Shown here: piece after piece, positions 56,115 to 64,000 of the stretch
Layout: the number at the start of each line of letters is the position of its first letter
How positions within the stretch are numbered: position 1 is the stretch's first letter
Source: an uncultured Shewanella sp.
GTDB lineage: Bacteria; Pseudomonadota; Gammaproteobacteria; Enterobacterales; Shewanellaceae
Reading direction: 5' to 3'
DNA length: 64,000 nt
NCBI GenBank assembly: GCA_947503555.1
Contig: CANNEE010000001.1
Span: 248,001-312,000 of the forward strand
Notes under the pieces: model-generated
Seen by the model: the letters and a program-made list of their open reading frames with translations, nothing else
Database searches by the model: none
Told to the model about the DNA's origin: nothing
Program-made: the position numbers and the translations under genes

Positions 56115-57038
56115 TTACTTCTCTTTCATATTCCAAAGCACAGATTGATCGCTGCCCATCATGGTTGTGGGTAATTGACCATTCCATTGTTGAGCACGTA
56201 CATAGTCAACAAGAATTGGGCTGGCTTTAATCGCCGCCGCTTTAACCTTCATCGCTTCCGCTTCGGCTAAACCTTTAAGGCGAATAGCTTCTGCCTCGGC
56301 CTTAGCTTCTGTGGTAATCGCATAAGCACTACCATCGGCACGAGCCCTTTCAGCATCACGTTTGGCTTCTGCGGTATTCACTTCGCGCATAGCTTCAAGT
56401 TTTTGGCGCTCAAGTCTGTGTTTTTCCGCTTCAGCTAAGTTCTTCTCTGTTTGCTTCGTCTCAATACTTTGCAGGTACTTCTGCGGTAAAACTAGATTCT
56501 CAATCTGTACACTATCTAGCTTTACAGGGAAGTCTTTCATGGTTTCAAGCAAGGTTTCCTCAATTTTTTGAATCACTTGACCACGGTTTTGTACTATCTG
56601 CTCAGCCTTAAACCTCGCCATTGCATCCTTTGCAGCACTGCGCAACCTAGGATCAAGAATACGGTTTTCAAACTGATCAAGACCACCATAATTCTTATAA
56701 AGCTCAAAAGCTTCAGAGCGAATAACAGTCCAGTTTACCGATACCTGAACTTGCACAGGCATCTGCTCAAAAGTCGATGCTTTTAGGGTTTCCGTATTTT
56801 TACGGGTACGGATTTCAAGCTCATTAATGGTATCGGCCAATGGCATTTTAAAATGCAATCCAGGATTTACTTGGGCAGTCGCTTCACCAAAACGTTTAAC
56901 AATCCCCACATGGCCTTCATCAATAGTGTAAAACACAGACCATAACAAACCTGCAATAACCAACACACCACCAGCGGTACCAATTTTCTTCATCGGATTC
57001 GTTTTTATCATATTTTTTTCAATTCCTTTAGCTAGCAT
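56115..57038 (-). CDS. SPFH-domain (prohibitin-like) membrane protein
   Basis: A 307-residue protein with one N-terminal membrane anchor (about 18-38), an SPFH/band-7 domain (DEGHVGIVKRFGEATAQVNPGLHFKMPLADTI; about 42-200), then an Ala/Glu-rich coiled coil (KNLAEAEKHRLERQKLEAMREVNTAEAKRDAERA) typical of ring-forming stomatin/prohibitin proteins. AAGGAG precedes the ATG. Family knowledge: such proteins organise membrane microdomains or control proteases such as FtsH; no NfeD partner is adjacent. Two phased dyads lie upstream at 57155-57187. Confidence 0.88.
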   Translation of the reverse strand: MLAKGIEKNMIKTNPMKKIGTAGGVLVIAGLLWSVFYTIDEGHVGIVKRFGEATAQVNPGLHFKMPLADTINELEIRTRKNTETLKASTFEQMPVQVQVSVNWTVIRSEAFELYKNYGGLDQFENRILDPRLRSAAKDAMARFKAEQIVQNRGQVIQKIEETLLETMKDFPVKLDSVQIENLVLPQKYLQSIETKQTEKNLAEAEKHRLERQKLEAMREVNTAEAKRDAERARADGSAYAITTEAKAEAEAIRLKGLAEAEAMKVKAAAIKASPILVDYVRAQQWNGQLPTTMMGSDQSVLWNMKEK

Positions 57039-57154
57039 AAATGCTCCTTGTTAGGACAATTCGTGCAAATTATATCTTTGTTATCATACTTTATGTCTAA
57101 TTTTTAAGGGCTATATTTACACTCCTTTGCCCTCTTATTAACGCTAACGAACAA

Positions 57155-57187
57155 GACATAACATGTCACCATAAGACATAATATGTC
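57155..57187. promoter_or_regulatory. Two phased 13-bp dyads (candidate operator)
   Basis: GACATAACATGTC (57155-57167) and GACATAATATGTC (57175-57187) are each palindromes (GACAT-N3-ATGTC) spaced exactly 20 bases apart, so they lie on the same face of the helix. They sit between the divergent SPFH gene and small membrane protein gene. The regulator is unknown. Confidence 0.65.
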
Positions 57188-57306
57188 AACTAAATTTGAG
57201 TCTAGTCACAAAGAGTTTTGATCTAGATTAAGTTAATAAAATTAGATTTAATTAATATAGATGGATTGGATCACTGAGCTTAACGTGCTGATAGGGATAT
57301 AAATAG

Positions 57307-57561
57307 ATGATAACGGAAACTCAACTAATCCGCTTAATGAACACTTTGATGTTTTCTGGCTTAGCCTGCATTGCAGTTGCTTTATACCTCATTATGGTCA
57401 AGCAACTGCACGTAACCTTAGGTATTACAGGGGTACAAATTATTGCCGCAATCGTTGGTACAGGTCTGATCCTGCTTATTCCTTCTAAGCTCTATCTCAC
57501 CTTAGTACTGATGAAAAGCAGTGATACCAGCAAGGTTACCGATAAACCTAACCAAGACTAA
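57307..57561 (+). CDS. Small two-helix membrane protein
   Basis: An 84-residue protein with two hydrophobic segments (about 10-30 and 40-62) and a charged C-terminal tail. Function not recognised. Its stop overlaps the stop of the convergent lipase-like gene by four bases. Confidence 0.65.
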   Translation: MITETQLIRLMNTLMFSGLACIAVALYLIMVKQLHVTLGITGVQIIAAIVGTGLILLIPSKLYLTLVLMKSSDTSKVTDKPNQD

Positions 57562-58439
57562 CTTATCTTGCGATATTGGCTGACGATATCTTGAGTTGAA
57601 TACAGTCCTAGTCGCTCTCGAACCCATAATTCAATATCGTTAAGTACAATTTCCCTTTCAGGCTCATTAATCAATTCATGATATAAGCCTTTATACATGA
57701 TGATCTTCTTAATATTGGACCCTAGGTTATCTATTAACTGCTGAGCACCACTGGCATCGACAAGAAGATCATGTTCTCCTTGCACCACTAGCATAGGCAA
57801 ACGAATATTAGTCATTTGAGATCTTAGCCAAGCCATTTGATCTAAAAGTTCTTGACCCAATCGAGCACTCATTTTTCCATGGTTAACTAAAGGGTCTGCA
57901 TCATAGGCCTTAACCACATCAGAGTTGCGACATATACCTTGAGACTCTAGTTGCACGACAGGTAGAGTTGGCCAAAATTTTGATAACCAACGACCAATTT
58001 TTAGTAGATAACGAGGCACATTATCAGGAGCTTGTATTGCAGGTGAAGATAAAATCGCGGCACTCACTCTATCTTGGTTCTCCACCAAATAACTCGCCGT
58101 AATTAAGCCCCCCATACTATGGCCAAATAACACCAGAGGGACACCAGGATATAAAGCCTTAACCCGCTCTACCATCATATTTAAATCTAGAATATAGGCT
58201 TGAAAACTGTCTATATGGCCTTTGGGGCCGGAAGATTTGCCATGACCTTGATGATCAAAGCCATAAACAACAAAACCTTGTGGTACAAAACGCTGAACTA
58301 GATTGGCATATCGGCCACTATGCTCACCTAAACCATGTACGATTAACATCACGGCTTTAATCGGTTGCTGTGGGCTCCAGTATTGATAAAAGATGGGCGT
58401 CTGCTCAACATTCTCAAAATAACCATCCTGGTACTGCAT
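57558..58439 (-). CDS. Alpha/beta hydrolase, monoacylglycerol-lipase-like
   Basis: A 293-residue hydrolase: oxyanion region IVHGLGEHSGRY, nucleophile elbow GHSMGG (about residue 108), catalytic Asp in GEHDLLVD and His in YHELINE. The DHQGHGKSSGPKGH segment is typical of monoglyceride lipase/lysophospholipase L2 proteins. No signal peptide, so probably cytoplasmic. It lies 55 bases downstream of the metalloprotease lipoprotein gene. Confidence 0.88.
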   Translation of the reverse strand: MQYQDGYFENVEQTPIFYQYWSPQQPIKAVMLIVHGLGEHSGRYANLVQRFVPQGFVVYGFDHQGHGKSSGPKGHIDSFQAYILDLNMMVERVKALYPGVPLVLFGHSMGGLITASYLVENQDRVSAAILSSPAIQAPDNVPRYLLKIGRWLSKFWPTLPVVQLESQGICRNSDVVKAYDADPLVNHGKMSARLGQELLDQMAWLRSQMTNIRLPMLVVQGEHDLLVDASGAQQLIDNLGSNIKKIIMYKGLYHELINEPEREIVLNDIELWVRERLGLYSTQDIVSQYRKIS

Positions 58440-58494
58440 ACTGATTTCCTTATCAATTGATATTACAGACGATTCAAAGCCTACGCCTAGTTAA

Positions 58495-59334
58495 CTAAAA
58501 TTGCAATCTAGGTACATATTTTTCTGCAACCTCATGGTTAACCACATACCCAATATCATCTAAAACAGCCAATGTCATAGGCCCAAAAACCACACCGTTA
58601 GCCATGACTTCTTGAGTCATAGGAGGCACTAGGACACCATTTTCAAGCTGGCGCTGATTATCTTCTTGATAAATATAGTCATAAAGATGACCTGCATCAT
58701 CACTAAAGGGCACCGCATGATATATCGGCTTACCTTTGGCATATAGCTTATTGTAGGTATCGACCGCAACACCGCCTTTGACCCTAAAACCTAACCCAGC
58801 AACCGAGTCATAATAGTGGGTATGGTCTTCGGTAAAGCTACCTATGCCCCATATATGACCCATCTCATGTAAAATATTTGCATAGAATTCCACTTGGTCA
58901 AAACCAGGCTCATAGGTATGAGAGCCCACCATTAAGCTACCACTCGTGGGTATCGCAAACCCACCTATATTTACCTCGGTATCAGGGCCTGCAACGCCAT
59001 TCCCTAAATCAAAAGGTTGTACCCATATCTTAAAGGTAAGTTCATGCAAAGGTACACCTTCGACAGCAACCAAGGCTGACAACCACTGATTAGCGGCAAC
59101 AATATAGGGCTGCATAGTCGTTTGGTTCCAATCTAGCGCTGAGCCATCACTAAGACGAACCTTGTCCATAAACGCCAGCCTTAGACTAATACCATTGTTG
59201 TGGACAATTTGTGTTGATGCTGGCGCCTTACCTAAATCAAGCTTGGCAAAGGGATCGGTTTGATACCCACAAGCTGCGAGTCCACCAAGGATTATAATTA
59301 GCAACACTCTACATTTAACACCAACAGATATCAT
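58495..59334 (-). CDS. Zinc metalloprotease lipoprotein (leishmanolysin-like)
   Basis: A 279-residue protein starting MISVGVKCRVLLIIILGG with a lipobox LAAC and Cys acylation near residue 22. The catalytic motif is LHEMGHIWGIG (HExxHxxG). A later GPMTLAVLDDIGY is the Met-turn-like end typical of metzincin/M8-like proteins. Substrate unknown. The ATG at 59334 has GAGGAGAGG upstream; a GTG at 59352 would extend it by six residues. Confidence 0.83.
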   Translation of the reverse strand: MISVGVKCRVLLIIILGGLAACGYQTDPFAKLDLGKAPASTQIVHNNGISLRLAFMDKVRLSDGSALDWNQTTMQPYIVAANQWLSALVAVEGVPLHELTFKIWVQPFDLGNGVAGPDTEVNIGGFAIPTSGSLMVGSHTYEPGFDQVEFYANILHEMGHIWGIGSFTEDHTHYYDSVAGLGFRVKGGVAVDTYNKLYAKGKPIYHAVPFSDDAGHLYDYIYQEDNQRQLENGVLVPPMTQEVMANGVVFGPMTLAVLDDIGYVVNHEVAEKYVPRLQF

Positions 59335-59502
59335 GATACAGCCTCTCCTCACTTATATTACAGGTCAGTATTACTGGTTAACTTAGCTAAGTTAAGTCAC
59401 TGTCTGTATGAAAGTGTCTTGATAACAAAATCACTAAAAAGTCCTGCAATTATCTTGTTAGTCAGTATACTGATGCGCTTTGCTCAACCATAGGTTTAAC
59501 AG

Positions 59503-60048
59503 ATGCGTTTACTTCACTCTAGCACTCACCCAAGTATTGAATCTCTAGCAGGTTCACGTTTTCACCGTACTGCGGCGAGAGGCATCATTTTGCGGGGTGA
59601 AGAAATACTACTGCTCTACACTGAGCGCTACCATGACTATACCTTACCCGGAGGTGGTATAGATGAGGGCGAAGATATACGCCAAGGACTCATTAGAGAG
59701 CTTATGGAAGAAACTGGCGCAAAAAATATTCGCAATATTGAGGAGTTTGGCCTCTATGAAGAGTTCAGGCCCTGGTATAAGCCAGACTTTGACATTATGC
59801 ATATGGAGTCATATTGCTATACCTGCATAATAGATAAAGAGCTTGGTGATACCGCATTAGAAGGCCATGAAATTCAAAATGGCATGCGCCCTGTTTGGAA
59901 AAATATTTATGAGGCTATCGCTCATAATGAACATACCATTGCCAATAGTGACAAAAAAGGGATGTCCATTGAGCGTGAAACTTACCTACTCAAACGCATA
60001 GTCAAAGAACTCATAGAGCCTGCTACAGCCCTTAGCCAAGCAAGTTAA
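59503..60048 (+). CDS. Nudix hydrolase
   Basis: A 181-residue protein with a complete Nudix box, GGGIDEGEDIRQGLIRELMEETG (about residues 50-72; Gx5Ex7REUxEExGU), preceded by RGIILRGEEILLLYTERYHDYTLP. The substrate (nucleoside diphosphate derivative) is not predictable. It is convergent with and overlaps the 3' end of the membrane protein gene at 60032 by 17 bases. Confidence 0.88.
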   Translation: MRLLHSSTHPSIESLAGSRFHRTAARGIILRGEEILLLYTERYHDYTLPGGGIDEGEDIRQGLIRELMEETGAKNIRNIEEFGLYEEFRPWYKPDFDIMHMESYCYTCIIDKELGDTALEGHEIQNGMRPVWKNIYEAIAHNEHTIANSDKKGMSIERETYLLKRIVKELIEPATALSQAS

Positions 60049-61264
60049 CACTCCATAGGAGCCCAACATAAATGGCCATGATTAACATGGCCGAAAGCGT
60101 AAAGTGGCGTGGCTGCCTATGACTAAGATACTGCAATAAGAGCAATAAACTCGTTATGAATAGCCACTGACCTAGGGTGAGCACAAACCAATAAGATAAC
60201 AGTGCCTTAGCGAGTATTAGGCTTATTGCTAGCAATATGCTGGGCAGCATCATAAAAGGCAATTTTACATATTTAGCTCGAGGTAAAGTGCTAAAATATA
60301 GTGTCTGGAGCTTTAACCACTGACTCACGGATAATTGCCAAGAGCCGCTATTTAGCACCAATAACACAAGCAAACAGTGGCCAATAATGTCACCAAGATT
60401 CTGTTGAGGCGTATATGTTTGTAGCCAGAAAAACTCTGCTAAAGCAATCAGCAGCAACCCAAGCGCCAAACGCATCACGCCACTGGCCAAATGCGACTTC
60501 AACCAGGCTAAAACCAGAATAGAAGGCTCGGGCAAAAACAATGAGAGCTTGGCAGATAAAGAAAAGTGCGGCTTTGAGCTTAACGCTAGATGACTTCGCT
60601 CCACCAGAGCCTTCACTAACATAGAAACAAGCACACCAACTAAGAGTATTGCCATCCATAGCTGACTTGATTGGGCAGCGCTTAATTCTGGCCAGTGTGT
60701 GAATATGGCGGTATCTTGACTTTGTTGTGAAGCCGATAGACTCGAAACAACAAAGTAACCAGAAGTTAAAAATATCCCTGAAAGTCCCACAGAACTGAGC
60801 ATCAAGCCTGCGAGACAAAGCTGCACCAGTAAGAATAGAAACACATGACCGAGTCGGTGCCAATCGCTCAAATCAACACCTAGCAGAATAATTAACACAG
60901 GCCACAACATGATATTTGTTAAACAGGCTAAAGATGCCGTCGTAAGCTTGGAATACCACACAGGTATGGGCAGACTCGCCAGCCAAAAACGATAGTCTTT
61001 TGCGACTAGCGCATCTTTAAGCAGGTACAAGCACACACTCTGTACCAATAAAATAAGCCAACTCGCTAGCATAGTCGCGCTAATGCTGGTGTTAACATCA
61101 AATACAAGCCCGAAGCCATAGAGTAAGCTAAAAGCAGCAGCCGGTAATGCGGCACCTAATATAGTGACTAACGCAAACCCAGATTGCTCAAGAACCTTAA
61201 TCCCATCGATAAAAGGTTGCTGTAAGCACCTAAAGCGAAACTGCCAATAATGCCAAAAACTCAT
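60032..61264 (-). CDS. ABC transporter permease-like membrane protein
   Basis: A 410-residue protein with about ten hydrophobic segments in residues 30-405 and no soluble domain. Its start overlaps the stop of the ABC ATPase gene (four bases), so it is most likely the membrane partner. It could not be placed in a named permease family with certainty; the substrate is unknown. Overlaps the Nudix gene tail by 17 bases. Confidence 0.75.
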   Translation of the reverse strand: MSFWHYWQFRFRCLQQPFIDGIKVLEQSGFALVTILGAALPAAAFSLLYGFGLVFDVNTSISATMLASWLILLVQSVCLYLLKDALVAKDYRFWLASLPIPVWYSKLTTASLACLTNIMLWPVLIILLGVDLSDWHRLGHVFLFLLVQLCLAGLMLSSVGLSGIFLTSGYFVVSSLSASQQSQDTAIFTHWPELSAAQSSQLWMAILLVGVLVSMLVKALVERSHLALSSKPHFSLSAKLSLFLPEPSILVLAWLKSHLASGVMRLALGLLLIALAEFFWLQTYTPQQNLGDIIGHCLLVLLVLNSGSWQLSVSQWLKLQTLYFSTLPRAKYVKLPFMMLPSILLAISLILAKALLSYWFVLTLGQWLFITSLLLLLQYLSHRQPRHFTLSAMLIMAIYVGLLWSVNLLG

Positions 61265-61884
61265 TTAGATAAATTCACCAATTGAAACTCTGAGCCAAAG
61301 GCTTCCTTCTCATGGCTAATGGCGATCACTTGGCCTTGATACTCGTCGATGAGTTGATAGAAAACCTGCTGCGACCTGCTATCCATTGCCGAGCACGCTT
61401 CATCTAAGAGTAAGATCTGACTTGGCCGCATTAATGCCAAGATCAATCTTAACTTTTGCAAATTCCCAGAGGAAAGGTGGCCGATTTTAGTACCTAGAAA
61501 GTCACTAAAGCCTAAACGTTCTACTAGAGGGGCAAGCTCTTGGATATAAGACTCTTGTTCTGTGTTAACTGGCTGCGACTTAAGCTCTCTTTGCCACTGA
61601 CTCAAATGCAAATCAATCAAAGCTTGAGCTGTGACAAAATCAGGCAAAGAAACTAAAGGGCTAGATAGCGCAACCATGCGCTGGGGCTGGGTGATAGGCG
61701 TTCCACGCCAAGTTATTACTCCGCTAGTGTACGAATAAAGCCCTGACACTAGCGCAAAAAGCGTGGTTTTACCTAGACCATTTTCACCGGTAAGCAGCTG
61801 ACGCCTATGGGGAAAGCTAAGATTAAGGTCATCAAACACCTTTTTATGTTCAAAAGAGAAGCAGAGCGCTGTCACCGCTAACAT
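61261..61884 (-). CDS. ABC transporter ATP-binding protein
   Basis: A 207-residue ATPase: Walker A GENGLGKTT, signature LSSGNLQKLRL (in place of LSGGQ), Walker B ILLLDEACSAMD and switch His in AISHE. The short form and the signature resemble CcmA/exporter-type ATPases. It overlaps the membrane gene by four bases; together they form a two-gene transporter. Confidence 0.9.
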   Translation of the reverse strand: MLAVTALCFSFEHKKVFDDLNLSFPHRRQLLTGENGLGKTTLFALVSGLYSYTSGVITWRGTPITQPQRMVALSSPLVSLPDFVTAQALIDLHLSQWQRELKSQPVNTEQESYIQELAPLVERLGFSDFLGTKIGHLSSGNLQKLRLILALMRPSQILLLDEACSAMDSRSQQVFYQLIDEYQGQVIAISHEKEAFGSEFQLVNLSK

Positions 61885-61929
61885 TGTCGTTCCAACCAGT
61901 GATAAATCGAATTATTGAAACTTTCAGGC

Positions 61930-62547
61930 TTATTGAGCCACAAAAGTCTGTGTTAGTAGCAAGCTTTCACCATCATACAAGCTGAGAACAAACTGACTAC
62001 CAGCATTAATTTGACCTACGCCCTTTGGTGTACCTGTCATCACCACATCACCATCACTTAAACTCATAAAGGTGTTGAGCTCAGCTAGAATCTGTTCGGG
62101 TTTATACATCATCAATGAGATATTACCCTGTTGGATCAATTCACCGTCGATATGTAAGCAAAAATTAAGTTGTTCACTGATAGATGAAATAGGATAAAAG
62201 TCGGTAAACACCACGGAGCCATCAAAAGACTTGGCACGCTCCCAAGGCAAACCTTTCGCTTTTAAGTGAGCCTGACTTTGACGCTTAGTTAGATCTAGGC
62301 CGAGGCCAACACCAGCAAAACATCCATCTTGATAAACAAAACAGAGTTCAGTTTCGTAATGTAGGGGTTCTTGATGAAAACTCGACAGGGATGAGCTAAT
62401 AGCTGAATTAGGCTTAACAAAAATCACCATCTCATCGGGAATATCGTTAGCCAACTCCTTGATATGCTCGACATAGTTACGGCCGATACAGACAACTTTA
62501 GAGGCAAAATGGTCATTGCCATCAAATTTGATATAGTTCAAAGCCAC
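61930..62547 (-). CDS. Fumarylacetoacetate hydrolase (FAH) family protein
   Basis: A 205-residue protein with FAH-fold landmarks: KVVCIGRNYVEHIKEL, IFVKPNSAIS, the metal-binding E-x-E in HYETELCFV, and DVVMTGTPKGVGQI. The YcgM/FAHD1-like short form includes acylpyruvases and oxaloacetate decarboxylases. The start is a GTG at 62547, or the TTG two codons later, which is better spaced from the AGGAG site. Confidence 0.88.
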   Translation of the reverse strand: MALNYIKFDGNDHFASKVVCIGRNYVEHIKELANDIPDEMVIFVKPNSAISSSLSSFHQEPLHYETELCFVYQDGCFAGVGLGLDLTKRQSQAHLKAKGLPWERAKSFDGSVVFTDFYPISSISEQLNFCLHIDGELIQQGNISLMMYKPEQILAELNTFMSLSDGDVVMTGTPKGVGQINAGSQFVLSLYDGESLLLTQTFVAQ

Positions 62548-62670
62548 TCCTAGCCCTATTGAATCCGATAGAGACTGAAGACTATCTGAAATAGGCGAAC
62601 TAAATCAATGACAAACATTTTTCAGAATGTGTCATGCTCAATAAAATAGTGCCTTACAGTGGCAGTAACC

Positions 62671-63582
62671 CTATAGAGGCGTATCCATAGAAAAGAGTTG
62701 AGCCGACTTAGATTGCATAAACTCAATAAAAAGTCTGACTTTTAAAGGTTGCTGGCTACGTTGATGATATAAAATAGAGATGCGACGCTTCTCCCCAATC
62801 CAGTCAGGGAACAGCAGCTTTAAATCTCCCCGTTTTAGCTGATCTTTCACAAACAGCTCAGGCCCATAAAGGATTCCCGCCCCATTCATGGTCGCTTGAA
62901 TCGCCCCATGAAGATCGGTCAGGGTTAAATTAGCAGGCCCATCATAATAGAAAGATTCACCGTTAGGATGCTTAAGCAACCAATTAAACAACGGCCAAAC
63001 TTTGACGATATGGTGATCGAATAACTCCCTTGGATGAGTCAGTTCCTTAGCACTGGCCAAGTAACCCGGAGAAGCAAATAAGCCATAACTCAGTACACCT
63101 AAGGTACTTGAGACCCATGATGAATCAGGCTGTTCCCCCCCCACAATAGCGACATCTATGCCCATATCAATCAAGTCTACTACCTCATTACTTTGAGCGA
63201 TATGCAGCTTAATATCAGGGTATAGAGTGCAGAACTCTTTAAGTACCTTAATAAATACGATGGAGATAATGGAGATCGGCGCAGCAATACGCAAGGTACC
63301 TTCTGGCTTATCTTCAACCCCACAGGAGAGCTTATCGAACTGGGAAATCAAAGCATGGTACTTCTGGAACAAAGCTAAACCTTCTTCCGTTAGCCTCAAC
63401 TTACGGGTACTGCGCATAAATAGCTGTTGATCTAAGCACTCTTCGAGCTTTGCCAACTTACGGCTAACTGTCGCTATCGGCATATCTAGCTCTTTTGCCG
63501 CTTGGGAAAAACTTCCAGCATTGACCAAATGAACAAAAAGATAAATAAGCTGAAGGTCAGCAGCTAGATTCTCATTTGCCAT
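62671..63582 (-). CDS. LysR-family transcriptional regulator
   Basis: A 303-residue regulator with N-terminal winged helix (LFVHLVNAGSFSQAAKELDMPIATVSRKLAKLEECL) and effector-binding domain (GTLRIAAPISI, DMGIDVAIVGGEQPDSS). The ATG at 63582 has GGAG 8 bases upstream and is preferred to an upstream frame start at 63600. The target is unknown. Confidence 0.88.
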   Translation of the reverse strand: MANENLAADLQLIYLFVHLVNAGSFSQAAKELDMPIATVSRKLAKLEECLDQQLFMRSTRKLRLTEEGLALFQKYHALISQFDKLSCGVEDKPEGTLRIAAPISIISIVFIKVLKEFCTLYPDIKLHIAQSNEVVDLIDMGIDVAIVGGEQPDSSWVSSTLGVLSYGLFASPGYLASAKELTHPRELFDHHIVKVWPLFNWLLKHPNGESFYYDGPANLTLTDLHGAIQATMNGAGILYGPELFVKDQLKRGDLKLLFPDWIGEKRRISILYHQRSQQPLKVRLFIEFMQSKSAQLFSMDTPL

Positions 63583-63807
63583 AGTAGCGTCTCCACACAT
63601 ATACAGGCTCTAGAATGACGAGAATCCTTCCGTATCACTCTGGGTTATTACCAGCAATTTCCAGCAATCTTGAGGATAGTATGCTAATTAACATAGTAAT
63701 TCTCTGCGCCAGCACAAGTTTTTTAGCAAAACCCCTTTTAGGTCAAGCTAAAATAGCCTGGTTGGACTAGTTCAAATATACAACAATAAATCTCTACACA
63801 GGGGCTT

Positions 63808-63827
63808 TACTGTATAAAAAATCAGTA
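63808..63827. promoter_or_regulatory. LexA box 1 upstream of recN (imperfect)
   Basis: TACTGTATAAAAAATCAGTA matches the SOS consensus CTGT-N8-ACAG with one mismatch in the right arm. Confidence 0.7.
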
Positions 63828-63829
63828 TA

Positions 63830-63849
63830 TACTGTTTATCAATACAGTA
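63830..63849. promoter_or_regulatory. LexA box 2 upstream of recN (perfect CTGT-N8-ACAG)
   Basis: TACTGTTTATCAATACAGTA has the perfect SOS arms, ends 24 bases before the recN start and lies 2 bases from the first box. Confidence 0.93.
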
Positions 63850-63872
63850 GTTTTCAGCTAATGGGAATCACT

Positions 63873-64000
63873 ATGCTAAGCCAGCTCAGTATCAATAACT
63901 TTGCTATCGTCCGCTTTCTTGAGCTTGATTTTAAAGCCGGGATGACAAGTATTACCGGTGAAACAGGTGCAGGTAAATCAATTGCTATCGATGCATTAGG
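63873..64000 (+). CDS. recN: DNA repair protein RecN, N-terminal fragment (cut by window edge)
   Basis: From ATG at 63873 the frame encodes [20 protein letters not shown] and then the Walker A GETGAGKS, the start of the SMC-like repair ATPase RecN. Two SOS boxes precede it, as expected for a strongly LexA-controlled gene. The rest lies outside the window. Confidence 0.95.
   Translation, partial: MLSQLSINNFAIVRFLELDFKAGMTSITGETGAGKSIAIDAL

Noticed and set aside
60390-60863. A 157-codon minus-strand frame inside the ABC permease-like gene
   Set aside because: It lies in another frame of the same strand within a gene coupled to its ATPase, and is Cys/Ser-rich without family features.

Overview
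The window reads as chromosomal DNA of a marine gamma-proteobacterium, almost certainly a Shewanella. It carries a complete long-chain polyunsaturated fatty acid (EPA-type) synthase set in the Shewanella arrangement, and most other genes are housekeeping or conserved families of that genus. The species cannot be fixed from the sequence alone. No rRNA, tRNA, CRISPR array or intact insertion sequence was seen.

Left part (1-8.9 kb): a block syntenic with the E. coli yqcA-truC-yqcC-csrB-syd-queF neighbourhood. yqcA (cut by the window edge), truC and yqcC lie on the minus strand, followed by a DUF3549/DUF3301 pair. An apparently empty 1.5 kb stretch (2990-4514) holds two tandem CsrB-type regulatory RNAs on the minus strand, each with about 26 GGA motifs, a terminator, a -10 box and a GacA/UvrY-type box about 177 bp upstream of the predicted start. 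Then come a GNAT acetyltransferase, small DUF genes, a DUF2310 zinc-ribbon protein, syd and queF.

Central part (9.1-35.5 kb): an outer-membrane channel, then pfaE (phosphopantetheinyl transferase, minus strand), a DASS-type carboxylate transporter, a periplasmic binding protein and an EF-G-like GTPase. After these comes pfaR-pfaA-pfaB-pfaC-pfaD. pfaR, A, B and C are translationally overlapped; pfaD is set apart by a 128-bp spacer with a hairpin and short repeats. PfaE would charge the six ACP domains of PfaA. PfaA, B and C carry ketosynthase, acyltransferase, ketoreductase and dehydratase functions, and PfaD is the flavin enoyl reductase. PfaR looks like a domesticated IS481-type transposase. 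A 264-bp MITE-like element sits at the pfaD terminator.

Right part (35.8-64 kb): a DNA-glycosylase-like alkylation repair gene with an MBL-fold gene; a four-gene signalling locus (XRE regulator, receiver-EAL protein, small Hpt-like protein, hybrid histidine kinase); a VOC/SnoaL pair; a large secreted PKD metalloprotease; and an A+T-rich patch of small secreted or unknown proteins. Next are yjjG, a LysR regulator, a YebC-family gene, and rsmS next to an orphan Card1/Can2-like CARF nuclease (DUF1887). An SPFH protein, a lipase-like hydrolase, a zinc metalloprotease lipoprotein, a Nudix hydrolase, an ABC exporter-like pair, an FAH-family protein and a second LysR regulator follow. The window ends in the start of recN behind two LexA boxes.

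The observations most worth follow-up are the tandem CsrB genes, the transposase-derived regulator fused to the PUFA operon, the MITE that appears to have rebuilt the pfaD terminator, the orphan CARF nuclease, the self-contained phosphorelay/c-di-GMP locus and a pair of phased dyads between the SPFH gene and a small membrane protein.
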